Shown here in pieces: positions 20,627 to 27,200 of a stretch of DNA of 54,886 bases (position 1 is the stretch's first letter; every line of letters starts with the position of its first letter). Origin of the DNA: a virus; IMG/VR virus record IMGVR_UViG_3300019776_000172, positions 1 through 54,886 of that record; one strand, written 5' to 3'. The translations under genes and the position numbers were made by a program. The notes under the pieces were generated by a model, which saw only the letters and a list, made by a program, of their open reading frames with translations, searched no databases and had not been told where the DNA came from.

Positions 20627-20806
20627 TCATTTTAATGGGACGCGGGCGGACAAGGACGGTTGATAACGGACAATGTCCCAGTCGCTCTCGAAGTTCCAAG
20701 GCTTCCAGCGCCACTTGGCTGGGCTCTGGTTGCGGCGGACCTGACCGTTGCGAAACAGCAGGTCCACCAGCTCATGATCAGGCTGCCTTCCCCTATTGGC
20801 TGGCAA
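20627..20806 (-). CDS. Hypothetical small basic protein (TTG start proposed)
   Basis: This 59-residue protein is read from a TTG at 20806 (MPANRGRQPDHELVDLLFRN) after AAAAGGAAGCGGATC, a good ribosome site. The frame continues RNQSPAKWRWKPWNFESDWD and ends LSARVPLK. No ATG is available without a long overlap with the MazG-like gene. Function unknown. Confidence 0.5.
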   Translation of the reverse strand: MPANRGRQPDHELVDLLFRNGQVRRNQSPAKWRWKPWNFESDWDIVRYQPSLSARVPLK

Positions 20807-21104
20807 GATCCGCTTCCTTTTCAAAAATGCCGTTGACCATGCGCCCCTTGCGGTCCTTGATCTCTTCATAGGCCCCGGCGATGCAGTCCTCGATGAAGAA
20901 GTCTTTCTGGGCGGCCATGATCGTCAGGACGACGAAGCAGCCCCCAATAGCGTCCTGAAACTCATCGTCGTCACCATTGGCGATGGCGTCGGCCAGCTCG
21001 TTCACCTCTTCGCGAAGCTTAATCATCTGGGCGGCCGGGTTGCTGCCGTCGATCAGGTTCCGGTCAATCGCCCACTGGCGGATGAGGTCTGCGCGCTCCA
21101 TCAT
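20793..21104 (-). CDS. MazG-like nucleotide pyrophosphohydrolase
   Basis: This 103-residue protein of the MazG/all-alpha NTP pyrophosphatase superfamily contains KLREEVNELADAIANGDDDE (the E-E-x-x-E metal motif), then EFQDAIGGCFVVLTIMAAQK (second helix with E/D) and AYEEIKDRKGRMVNGIFEKE. Phage MazG-like enzymes hydrolyse non-canonical or excess nucleotides, or affect alarmone levels. It starts at 21104 or 21101; both follow AAAGGGATC. Confidence 0.85.
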   Translation of the reverse strand: MMERADLIRQWAIDRNLIDGSNPAAQMIKLREEVNELADAIANGDDDEFQDAIGGCFVVLTIMAAQKDFFIEDCIAGAYEEIKDRKGRMVNGIFEKEADLASQ

Positions 21105-21268
21105 GATCCCTTTCGATCTAGGTAATGCGTGACGACGCCGTTTGCGTCAGCCTTGCTTGAGATAAAATACGGGCGGCCGCTCTGACGCACCCAGCTCATG
21201 GCGTTCAGCTCCTCACAGTGAAGCTTGAGACGGTCGACGCCATAAGCGACCTTTTGCGTGTTATTCAT
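21101..21268 (-). CDS. Hypothetical small protein
   Basis: This 55-residue protein starts MNNTQKVAYGVDRLKLHCEE and ends GVVTHYLDRKGS. The ATG at 21268 follows AAAGGACAATCCG, and its stop overlaps the MazG-like start. It is probably a helical-then-beta fold. Function unknown. Confidence 0.65.
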   Translation of the reverse strand: MNNTQKVAYGVDRLKLHCEELNAMSWVRQSGRPYFISSKADANGVVTHYLDRKGS

Positions 21269-21746
21269 CGGATTGTCCTTTCCACTTGGCCCGCAGGCCA
21301 ACTTCTTGGAGGATCTTCGCAGCCTCCTCTGCTGTGCAATACTCGCGCTTGGGCTCGGGCAGCGCCGTGACCAGAGACACAGAGCTTTGCGGTGCCGCCA
21401 TGCGGCGTCGCCACTCCATGTCGCCCTCCACCTCCTTCAGGATGATCGGCACGATCTTCGACGGGTGGTCTGCGGTCTCCCGAGCCTTCTTGCAGCCACG
21501 CTCAAGCAGGTCGCTGGGCAGGTGGCTCACGGTCATCCACGCGACGCGCAGCCAGTCAGAACGAGCCTCCTCGGTCATCCCAGTCGGGGCCGTCAAAACG
21601 AGACACGCGGTCAGCTGGTTCCGAAACTCCGTTTTCGAAGCCGGGGTCGTATTCGTCACCCGATCCATCATGCCCAAAGACTGAGATCGCAGCGCGGGCT
21701 GTGCTGCTGAGACCGTCTGAGTTACCAGCGAATTTTCTGTGCCCAT
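21261..21746 (-). CDS. Replication-region protein, overlaps the O-like gene
   Basis: This 161-residue protein (from the ATG at 21746) has a core, EFRNQLTACLVLTAPTGMTE to HLPSDLLERGCKKARETADH then PSKIVPIILKEVEGDMEWRR, that recurs in alphaproteobacterial phage and prophage replication modules, possibly a helicase-loader or partner of the O-like protein (inference). The start is doubtful. 21746 has an AAAGGA site but lies 190 bases inside the preceding gene; 21671, 21668 and 21578 are other in-frame ATGs. Its stop overlaps the next gene by eight bases. Confidence 0.6.
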   Translation of the reverse strand: MGTENSLVTQTVSAAQPALRSQSLGMMDRVTNTTPASKTEFRNQLTACLVLTAPTGMTEEARSDWLRVAWMTVSHLPSDLLERGCKKARETADHPSKIVPIILKEVEGDMEWRRRMAAPQSSVSLVTALPEPKREYCTAEEAAKILQEVGLRAKWKGQSDE

Positions 21747-22389
21747 TGAATGATCCTTTCTTCATTTCGTCCGTTTCGAAGACCGTCGTCCAGCCACGCT
21801 CAACAGCGTTCGCGACAATCGGTCCCGGAGGCCACCCCTCAGCCTCCCACTTCTCAAGCTTCTTCAGGATGGCCCGGTATGCGCCGGGTGTCATCTTCGC
21901 TCGCTTCTGCTGGCGAACCTTGAGCAGGCTATCCCAGTCAATCGGATCAACACCGTCAGGACAGGGGAAGCCCCCCTTGGGGGGATTTAGGGGGGTAATA
22001 ACTTCTGTTTCTGTTTCTGTATCTGTATCTGTCTCTGGGGGCGTTACTGAAACGTTTCTGGAACGCTCCCTGTAACGTTTCACCCGTTCAGTAGAAACGT
22101 CAGATTTGTACTGCCTTGCGGCCCATCCATGCGGAGCGATGCGGCTACCGTTGGGGCCACCCTTCAGTATATCGATAAGGCCAGCGATCAGCAGGCGATC
22201 AAGCAGCGATTGGCAGGCGATTTCGTCAATGCGAAGCGCAAATGCGATGTCATCCTGAGACGGCAAAACACCATCGTTCTTCGCCGCGAGGCAAAGCAGG
22301 TTGACCCAATGCTTGAATGTTGAAGGATCGAGCTTTTGGACTTTGGGATCGTCCAGCGCCTCAGCGTAGAAGCGAAACCAGCGGCTCAT
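21556..22389 (-). CDS. Replication initiation protein, O/DnaT-like
   Basis: This 277-residue protein starts MSRWFRFYAEALDDPKVQKL. Its N-terminal 100 residues form a winged-helix-like domain (DDIAFALRIDEIACQSLLDR, IDILKGGPNGSRIAPHGW), as in phage O-type initiators. A flexible Glu/Thr-rich linker made by a six-base repeat and an NPPKGG turn follow. The C-terminal helices begin with DWDSLLKVRQQKRAKMTPGA. Such proteins bind the phage origin and recruit host helicase. The start at 22389 follows AAGGGGGTGCATC; its ATG overlaps the stop of a 16-codon frame. Confidence 0.8.
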   Translation of the reverse strand: MSRWFRFYAEALDDPKVQKLDPSTFKHWVNLLCLAAKNDGVLPSQDDIAFALRIDEIACQSLLDRLLIAGLIDILKGGPNGSRIAPHGWAARQYKSDVSTERVKRYRERSRNVSVTPPETDTDTETETEVITPLNPPKGGFPCPDGVDPIDWDSLLKVRQQKRAKMTPGAYRAILKKLEKWEAEGWPPGPIVANAVERGWTTVFETDEMKKGSFNGHRKFAGNSDGLSSTARAAISVFGHDGSGDEYDPGFENGVSEPADRVSRFDGPDWDDRGGSF

Positions 22390-22436
22390 GATGCACCCCC
22401 TTGCGCAGGGCACAATATGGCTGTAAAAATACTCAT
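22386..22436 (-). CDS. Possible 16-residue leader peptide
   Basis: A short frame, MSIFTAILCPAQGGAS, is preceded by GGGAGGCAACGTTTG. Its stop overlaps the start of the O-like gene (ATGA). The ribosome site and coupling are suggestive of a leader peptide controlling the initiator, but a frame this short can occur by chance. Confidence 0.3.
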   Translation of the reverse strand: MSIFTAILCPAQGGAS

Positions 22437-22466
22437 CAAACGTTGCCTCCCTATTAGGCGATGTCG

Positions 22467-22494
22467 GGTGAGGGCGTTAGCGCGTCCTCACCCC
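22467..22494 (-). terminator. Hairpin upstream of the O-like gene
   Basis: In minus-strand RNA, GGGTGAGG pairs with CCTCACCC, with further pairing inside (GCG/CGC). It lies nine bases past the stop of the DnaA-like gene and lacks a U-run, so attenuation or mRNA processing is more likely than full termination. Confidence 0.4.
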
Positions 22495-22503
22495 CTCCAT
22501 ATA

Positions 22504-22857
22504 TTACAGAAACATCGACTTCAAGCGGTCATATTTGACCTTTGATGTCTTGCGCAGGCCGAGGTGATACTTGACCGTGGACACGTCCATTTTCATGATC
22601 TCCGCGATCTCAGTCGGGTAAAACCTCAGCTTGAAGTGCATGATCCCCATCAGGTCACGGCGAGCTTTCACGATGTGATCATCGCGCGCTTTTCCCATGA
22701 CTTCATAAGGCCTTACACGATGAAGCTTGCAAACCCTGTCAAGGTGTTCGCCAAGCTCCCCGGGCAGCTGCGGATCTTGCGGAGCCTCAATTCTGATACT
22801 GAGAAACTCCTCGACCGTCAGGCGGCGCTTGGGGCGATATGATGTAATTCTAATCAT
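22504..22857 (-). CDS. DnaA domain IV-like protein
   Basis: This 117-residue protein has a C-terminal half like the DNA-binding domain of DnaA: VCKLHRVRPYEVMGKARDDH, then VKARRDLMGIMHFKLRFYPT and EIAEIMKMDVSTVKYHLGLR. These are the helices that read DnaA boxes. It lacks the ATPase, so it is a truncated relative that may bind DnaA-box-like sites at the phage origin or compete with host DnaA. It directly precedes the O-like gene in transcription. The ATG is at 22857. Confidence 0.75.
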   Translation of the reverse strand: MIRITSYRPKRRLTVEEFLSIRIEAPQDPQLPGELGEHLDRVCKLHRVRPYEVMGKARDDHIVKARRDLMGIMHFKLRFYPTEIAEIMKMDVSTVKYHLGLRKTSKVKYDRLKSMFL

Positions 22858-23204
22858 CAGCTCTCCACGAAATTTATCTCTGGGAACAGGGCTTTGAAGA
22901 TGGCCTTGCGCAGCGTGTAATCGGTTGTCTTGAAGCCCTTCACGTCCTCGACCGTGTCGCGAAGCAGGCCCTCCTTGTAGCGGAAGTCTGGCCTCATTCC
23001 GACGCGGCGGCCGTTGTCGTGCTTGATCTGGCGACCGTCGATCACAAACCAGAACTGCGGCTGCACCTCCAGATCCGAGATCTCCCCGGCTCGTTGAAGA
23101 AGGTGCAGCTCATTGCAGCGCTTGGCCTCCTTGATGCTGTCATGGGTGTGACCATGCAGGCACTCAGACTTCTTGGCCCCGTATTTATGCACCCGTCTTC
23201 TCAT
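22857..23204 (-). CDS. DUF1064-type nuclease
   Basis: This 115-residue protein matches the DUF1064 pattern. KYGAKKSECLHGHTHDSIKE is followed by AKRCNELHLLQRAGEISDLE and VQPQFWFVID. MRPDFRYKE and then VEDVKGFKT give the D...E-x-K catalytic signature, followed by YTLRKAIFKALFPE. Members are small phage PD-(D/E)XK nucleases, proposed to act on recombination or replication junctions. Its start overlaps the end of the repressor gene by 20 bases. Confidence 0.85.
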   Translation of the reverse strand: MRRRVHKYGAKKSECLHGHTHDSIKEAKRCNELHLLQRAGEISDLEVQPQFWFVIDGRQIKHDNGRRVGMRPDFRYKEGLLRDTVEDVKGFKTTDYTLRKAIFKALFPEINFVES

Positions 23205-23394
23205 CGATCATGTCATCGAGACACATGCGAACCTTGATATAGTTCTCAAGCGTCGGCGATGCCTTTCCGTTCCGCCATAAACTAAGAACATTCTTCCCGA
23301 TCTTGGCCCGGTCGGCAAGCTCCCAAGCCTTGATATTGTGCATGGCCGCGTCGGCATAAATCTTGCTGATCAGGCGCTTTACGTCTTCGTTCAT
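23185..23394 (-). CDS. XRE-family repressor-like protein
   Basis: This 69-residue protein is essentially one Cro/C1-type helix-turn-helix: AMHNIKAWELADRAKIGKNV, then LSLWRNGKASPTLENYIKVR. It is the first gene leftward of the divergent region 23395-23513 and faces the recombination operon, the classic position of an early switch repressor. The start at 23394 follows AAGGAGGAAATT. With only one HTH domain and no protease-cleavage domain, it resembles Cro more than CI. Confidence 0.8.
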   Translation of the reverse strand: MNEDVKRLISKIYADAAMHNIKAWELADRAKIGKNVLSLWRNGKASPTLENYIKVRMCLDDMIDEKTGA

Positions 23395-23452
23395 AATTTC
23401 CTCCTTGTCACAGGGCCATGTAAACCCGTTTCAGGGGAATGCAACTTTTTTG

Positions 23453-23481
23453 TTGACTGTGGTGATGGGCTGATTATTTAT
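23453..23481 (+). promoter_or_regulatory. Rightward early promoter candidate
   Basis: TTGACT (5/6 match to the -35 consensus) is followed after 17 bases by ATTTAT (3/6). It is in the 119-base gap between the repressor and the ERF gene. The start codon at 23514 follows AACTGGAGACGTT. Nothing else recognisable is in this gap. Confidence 0.45.
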
Positions 23482-23513
23482 GGCCTCCCAAGACAAATAA
23501 AACTGGAGACGTT

Positions 23514-24077
23514 ATGAGTGTGTACAAGAAGCTGAATGATGCGCGCACCATGCTGCATTCACAGCCCCTCAAGAAGAGCGGGCGCAACACCTTCGCAGGT
23601 TACGATTATTTCGAACTGAGCGACTTCCTGATCCCGTCCCTGACCGCCTTCGAGGCTGTCGGCCTGTGCGCCGTGATTTCGTTCACAAGCGATATTGCGA
23701 CGATGCGGATCGTTGATGTCGAAACCGGTGAGCACATCGAGATCACATCCCCCATGGGATCGGCTGCATTGAAGGGCTGCCATGAGGTCCAGAACATTGG
23801 CGCAGTGGAAACCTATCAGCGTCGATACCTCTGGACGACGGCGATGGAGATTGTGGAGCGTGACGCTCTGGAAGCCACCACCGGCCGCGATGCCCCAGCT
23901 CCCAAGAAGGTCATGGCAAGCGATGCGCAAATCGCTGAATTGATCACCATGATTGAAGTTACCAACACCGACGTCGCAACCCTCTGCCGCTTCTACAAGG
24001 TCGATGCTGTCAGCGGCCTGACCCAAGAACAGGCCGACCACGCGATTGCATCCATTAAGAAGAAGGTGTCGAAATGA
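23514..24077 (+). CDS. erf: ERF-family single-strand annealing protein
   Basis: This 187-residue protein of the ERF recombinase family begins MSVYKKLNDARTMLHSQPLK. It has the family landmarks GRNTFAGYDYFELSDFLIPS, the beta-rich core with DVETGEHIEITSPMG, and GAVETYQRRYLWTTAMEIVE. The C-terminal 60 residues are a helical domain after a Pro/Lys linker. It anneals complementary single strands and works with the exonuclease encoded next, replacing the Red beta function. Confidence 0.92.
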   Translation: MSVYKKLNDARTMLHSQPLKKSGRNTFAGYDYFELSDFLIPSLTAFEAVGLCAVISFTSDIATMRIVDVETGEHIEITSPMGSAALKGCHEVQNIGAVETYQRRYLWTTAMEIVERDALEATTGRDAPAPKKVMASDAQIAELITMIEVTNTDVATLCRFYKVDAVSGLTQEQADHAIASIKKKVSK

Positions 24078-24688
24078 TTGAGCAGAACACGCCTGAGTGG
24101 CTCCAAGCCCGTTGCGGCTCTCTGGGAGCGTCCGCCGTCTCTGAAGCCCTGTCCCGGACCAAGTCGGGATGGGGTGCGGGCCGAGCCAATGTGAAGGCTC
24201 GCCTTGTGATCGAGCGCCTGACCAACACGCCGCAGGACAGCTATAAGAGTTCTGCCATGCAGTGGGGCCATGATCAGGAGGATGCGGCTGCGAATGCCTA
24301 CTCCTTCCTGACCGGCAACGTGGTTGAGGTGTGCGGCATCTACAAGCACCCAACGATTGAGGGCACGCACGCCTCTCCTGACCGCCTTGTGGGCGAAGAG
24401 GGGCTCGTCGAGATCAAGTGCCCAAACAGCGCCACGCATCTGGACACGCTGTTGAGCAAGAAGATCCCGGGCAATTACGTCACGCAGATGCAGTGGCAGA
24501 TGGCCGTCACCGGCCGGAAGTGGTGCGATTTCGTGTCGTTCGATCCTCGCTTCCCTGAGAGCAAGCAGGTGTTCATCCAGCGGGTCGAGCGGGATGACAA
24601 GGTCATCGCCAACCTTGAGAAGGAAGTTGCGGCTTTCCTCGAAGAGGTCGCGGCCGATCTGAAGGCGCTCGATGAAGATCAATCATAA
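24074..24688 (+). CDS. YqaJ/lambda-type 5'-3' exonuclease
   Basis: This 204-residue protein of the YqaJ viral recombinase family starts TPEWLQARCGSLGASAVSEA. It has the metal-site residues in GHDQEDAAANAY and in PDRLVGEEGLVEIKCPNS (D and E-x-K), followed by YVTQMQWQMAVTGRKWCDFV. It trims duplex ends to give 3' tails for the ERF protein. Its start overlaps the ERF stop by four bases, so the pair is translationally coupled. Confidence 0.92.
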   Translation: MIEQNTPEWLQARCGSLGASAVSEALSRTKSGWGAGRANVKARLVIERLTNTPQDSYKSSAMQWGHDQEDAAANAYSFLTGNVVEVCGIYKHPTIEGTHASPDRLVGEEGLVEIKCPNSATHLDTLLSKKIPGNYVTQMQWQMAVTGRKWCDFVSFDPRFPESKQVFIQRVERDDKVIANLEKEVAAFLEEVAADLKALDEDQS

Positions 24689-25025
24689 GCGAATGAAGCC
24701 CAAGGTGGGGGCACCACCAACGGCGGAGGAGCGACAGTTCATGGGCTGGGTGGCGGAGTGTTCCTGCCTTGCCTGTGGACGCCGCCCTGTGACGATCCAC
24801 CATGTGACCAGCGATGGTTTCAAGCGGATCTCTCGCAGCCACAAGCGCGTGGTCCCCCTGTGTGCCATGCACCACCTGATCCAGCACGGGCCGACGATCT
24901 CGGTTGAGGCGCTGGGCCATGCGGGGTTCAAAGACCGCTGGGGCGTGGATCTTCTGGCGGAGGCTGAAAGCCTCTGGGAGAAATGGAATGAAGAGCGTCA
25001 TTCTGAAAACCAAGGCGCAGCGTGA
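24672..25025 (+). CDS. Ref-like RecA-dependent nuclease
   Basis: This 117-residue protein has the HNH-type core of the P1 Ref (recombination enhancement) family: CLACGRRPVTIHHVTSDGFK, then KRVVPLCAMHHLIQHGPTIS and DRWGVDLLAEAESLWEKW. Ref cuts DNA at RecA-made D-loops. The gene lies within the recombination operon between exonuclease and NinB. The start at 24672 overlaps the exonuclease end by 17 bases; an in-frame ATG at 24693 is an alternative. Confidence 0.85.
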   Translation: MKINHKRMKPKVGAPPTAEERQFMGWVAECSCLACGRRPVTIHHVTSDGFKRISRSHKRVVPLCAMHHLIQHGPTISVEALGHAGFKDRWGVDLLAEAESLWEKWNEERHSENQGAA

Positions 25026-25374
25026 TTATGCCAAGCAGCTCATCGACGAGGCTCCCGACAATTACGTCGTGTCCTTCAAGGAGCGCACGCGCAGTCTCGA
25101 TCAGAACGCCCTTATGTGGGCACTTCTGGAGGATATTGCGGATGCGAAGCCCGATGGGCGTGATCTGGACAAGGAAGTCTGGAAGGGTGTCTTCCTGTAC
25201 GAGATCGGCATCAAGTCACGCTTCGAACCAAATCTGAGCGGGGATGGGATGGTTGTCCTGCCTCCCCGATCATCGAAACTCTCGGTCAGTCAGTTTAATG
25301 ATCTTATTGAATGTATAATGGCATATGGGGCGCAGCATGATGTTAAATGGAGCGACTACTATGAGAGACCATAA
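24988..25374 (+). CDS. ninB: NinB recombination protein
   Basis: This 128-residue protein starts MKSVILKTKAQRDYAKQLID and has the NinB landmarks VSFKERTRSLDQNALMWALL, WKGVFLYEIGIKSRFEPNLS and LPPRSSKLSVSQFNDLIECI, ending WSDYYERP. In lambda, NinB (Orf) binds single-stranded DNA and SSB and helps RecF-pathway recombination. The start at 24988 follows GGGAGAAATGGA. The last codons overlap the start of the HNH gene by 14 bases, so the C-terminus may have been changed by its insertion. Confidence 0.9.
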   Translation: MKSVILKTKAQRDYAKQLIDEAPDNYVVSFKERTRSLDQNALMWALLEDIADAKPDGRDLDKEVWKGVFLYEIGIKSRFEPNLSGDGMVVLPPRSSKLSVSQFNDLIECIMAYGAQHDVKWSDYYERP

Positions 25375-25831
25375 GGGAAGGTTTGTGAATGGCTCTGGGC
25401 ACCTCGTAACGCATGGACAGTCTAAAACAAAAATTTACAACGTCTGGAGGGCTATGAGATCAAGATGTGAAAACCCCAACACGGCGGCCTTTAAAAGGTA
25501 TGGCGCGAGGGGGATTTCAGTTTGCGAAAGATGGAAGTCTTTTCAAAACTTTATTGACGACATGGGTGAATGCCCACCGAATATGACCCTTGAAAGGGTT
25601 GATAATGATGGCCCCTACTCCCCTGAAAATTGTGTCTGGGCAAGCAGGGCGCAACAGTCTCGAAACAATTCAAGAAACAGAATTTTGGAGATTGATGGAG
25701 TAAAAAAATCAATGACTGAATGGTCTGAGGAGAGCGGCATCAAGGCCGGTACCATCTGGCTCAGGCTTAATAAGGGCATCAATCCAAGAGATGCAGTTTT
25801 CAACCCTACTAGAAACCAAATGGAGAAGTAA
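25361..25831 (+). CDS. Homing-type (HNH/His-Me finger-like) endonuclease
   Basis: This 156-residue protein begins MRDHKGRFVNGSGHLVTHGQ. Its core follows a widespread phage-borne pattern: YNVWRAMRSRCENPN, YGARGISVCERWKSFQNFID, then DMGECPPNMTLERVDNDGPY and SPENCVWASRAQQSRNNSRN. A C-terminal NUMOD-like part follows (KKSMTEWSEESGIKAGTIWL). The stretch is clearly AT-richer than the neighbours and sits between ninB and the gapR-like gene, overlapping both ends closely. It probably entered by homing. Catalytic residues are not fully certain. Confidence 0.75.
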   Translation: MRDHKGRFVNGSGHLVTHGQSKTKIYNVWRAMRSRCENPNTAAFKRYGARGISVCERWKSFQNFIDDMGECPPNMTLERVDNDGPYSPENCVWASRAQQSRNNSRNRILEIDGVKKSMTEWSEESGIKAGTIWLRLNKGINPRDAVFNPTRNQMEK

Positions 25832-25832
25832 A

Positions 25833-26069
25833 ATGAGCGAACAAGTCAGCGCAGATGAACTCCGCCTCTTGATCGAGCGGATCGAGCGCCTTGAAGAGGA
25901 AAAGCAGGGCATCGCCGATGACGTGAAGGATACCTACAGCGAAGCCAAGGCGCGCGGGTACGACACCAAGATCATGCGCCAGATCGTCCGCCTGCGGAAG
26001 ATGGAGGCACACGCACGTCAGGAAGCAGACATGCTTCTCGATACCTATCGGGCAGCACTGGGGATCTGA
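25833..26069 (+). CDS. GapR-like (DUF2312) nucleoid-associated protein
   Basis: This 78-residue protein matches the DUF2312/GapR family along its whole length: LRLLIERIERLEEEKQGIAD, DVKDTYSEAKARGYDTKIMR and IVRLRKMEAHARQEADMLLD. GapR of alphaproteobacteria clamps overtwisted DNA and supports topoisomerases in front of replication forks. A phage copy fits the replication and recombination context and points to an alphaproteobacterial host. The start at 25833 follows GGAGAAGTAAA. Confidence 0.9.
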   Translation: MSEQVSADELRLLIERIERLEEEKQGIADDVKDTYSEAKARGYDTKIMRQIVRLRKMEAHARQEADMLLDTYRAALGI

Positions 26070-26071
26070 GC

Positions 26072-26440
26072 ATGCAGTACATCACAATCAAGGGCAACGT
26101 CGGGAAGGACGGCGAGGTCCGTGCAGTGCGCGACCGGGACGTTCTCTCGTTCTCAGTCGGCGTGAAGCAGGGGTATGGCGACAATACCAGCACCAATTGG
26201 TATCGTGTACAGATCTGGGGCAAGCTCGCCCAGACGCTGCTGCCCCGGGCCACAAAGGGCACAGGCGTGGTCGTAATCGGCGAGCTGAAGATCGGCGAAT
26301 ACAATGGTAAACCAAGCTTTGACATTGATGCCAAAAACGTGGAATTTATTGGAGCTGCACGCGCGCCCCAAGAGGCTCCACGCGAGGCACCGAGGCCAGC
26401 GTACCAAGATGACCTGAACGACGAAGTCCCTTTTGATTGA
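26072..26440 (+). CDS. ssb: Single-stranded DNA-binding protein
   Basis: This 122-residue OB-fold protein starts MQYITIKGNVGKDGEVRAVR, with DVLSFSVGVKQGYGDNTSTN and WYRVQIWGKLAQTLLPRATK, GTGVVVIGELKIGEYNGKPS. A Pro-rich linker leads to the acidic tail DDLNDEVPFD, the partner-binding tip of bacterial SSBs. It protects single strands during replication and works with ERF and NinB. Confidence 0.92.
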   Translation: MQYITIKGNVGKDGEVRAVRDRDVLSFSVGVKQGYGDNTSTNWYRVQIWGKLAQTLLPRATKGTGVVVIGELKIGEYNGKPSFDIDAKNVEFIGAARAPQEAPREAPRPAYQDDLNDEVPFD

Positions 26441-26478
26441 GGCTGTCAGGCCATGACAGGGGAAACCCGTCTGGCAGC
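26440..26478 (+). terminator. Hairpin after ssb
   Basis: GGCTGTCAG pairs with CTGGCAGCC (one G-U), and the interior can add GAC..GGG/CCC..GTC pairs. It starts at the ssb stop codon and is followed by TTTACCCC. It may reduce read-through into the HNH gene. Confidence 0.45.
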
Positions 26479-26485
26479 CTTTACC

Positions 26486-26522
26486 CCTGTTTAGATTTGA
26501 TATAGTGTCAAGTCTAAACAGG
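26486..26522 (+). promoter_or_regulatory. RBS-sequestering inverted repeat with internal -10
   Basis: CCTGTTTAGATTTGA and TCAAGTCTAAACAGG pair in 14 of 15 positions (the fifteenth is G-U in RNA) around TATAGTG. The right arm ends inside the ribosome site AGGAGG (26520-26525) of the HNH gene at 26530. The loop contains TATAGT, a good -10 hexamer. Read-through RNA would hide the ribosome site; RNA started from within the loop would not. Confidence 0.65.
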
Positions 26523-26529
26523 AGGTCAT

Positions 26530-26961
26530 ATGGAAGAGATATGGAAGCCGGTTCCAAGTAAACCCGGCATTATGGTAAGTAGTTTTGGGCGTGTTTTGCT
26601 CCCAGAAAGGCAAGCTCAAATGCCTCATGGTGGGTGGCGCACTTACAAGCCTAAGCCGACGTTTGGCAATAAAACCAAGGCATCAAAAAATGCACGTCAC
26701 TCATACATGGGATTATACAATAAGTTTTACGGGAACTTGAAGGTGCATCGCCTTGTTTGCGAAGCATTTCATGGCCCATCCCCCTCTGAGAAAGCTGTTG
26801 TCATACATCTTGATGAAGATGCTACCAACAACAAGGCAGAGAACCTCAAGTGGGGAACTCAAAAAGAAAATCTCAACATGCCGGGATTTATAGAGTATTG
26901 TAAATCAAGAACTGGGGATCAAAGCCCCACAGCCAAGGGGCGACTGAAAAAGGGAGGTTGA
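26530..26961 (+). CDS. NUMOD4-HNH homing endonuclease
   Basis: In this 143-residue protein, the N-terminal NUMOD4-like motif (EEIWKPVPSKPGIMVSSFGR) is followed by the HNH part with VHRLVCEAFHGPSPSEKAVV, IHLDEDATNNKAENLKWGTQ and KENL. It is a free-standing homing endonuclease with AT-rich sequence, lying behind the ssb hairpin. The ribosome site AGGAGG at 26520 is embedded in the inverted repeat 26486-26522. The first His of the usual 'H-I-D/H' core is in place. Confidence 0.88.
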   Translation: MEEIWKPVPSKPGIMVSSFGRVLLPERQAQMPHGGWRTYKPKPTFGNKTKASKNARHSYMGLYNKFYGNLKVHRLVCEAFHGPSPSEKAVVIHLDEDATNNKAENLKWGTQKENLNMPGFIEYCKSRTGDQSPTAKGRLKKGG

Positions 26962-26963
26962 TC

Positions 26964-27200
26964 ATGGGGTGGTGGAATATCTTTGAAAACCCAAAGCGCA
27001 TCAAAGAGCTGAACGCCGAGCTGAACCTGTGCACGGAAAACCGGAAGCGGGGGACGCATGAGATCCAGAAGCAGCAAATCCTGATTGCGACCTTGCGCAA
27101 GGAGAATGAAATGCTGCGCCGGGACATCCGCCACCTCATGGAAAATTCGCAACCCCGAGACCCCAAGACGGGTCGCATGATCCCGAAGGTGAAGAAATGA
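26964..27200 (+). CDS. Coiled-coil protein, unknown
   Basis: This 78-residue protein starts MGWWNIFENPKRIKELNAEL, then a continuous coiled coil (TLRKENEMLRRDIRHLMENS) and basic C-terminus (MIPKVKK). The ATG at 26964 follows AGGGAGG with six bases; a TTG at 26958 overlaps the HNH stop and is less likely. The N-terminal 'WWN-x-F' could be a short membrane-associated helix. Function unknown. Confidence 0.7.
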   Translation: MGWWNIFENPKRIKELNAELNLCTENRKRGTHEIQKQQILIATLRKENEMLRRDIRHLMENSQPRDPKTGRMIPKVKK

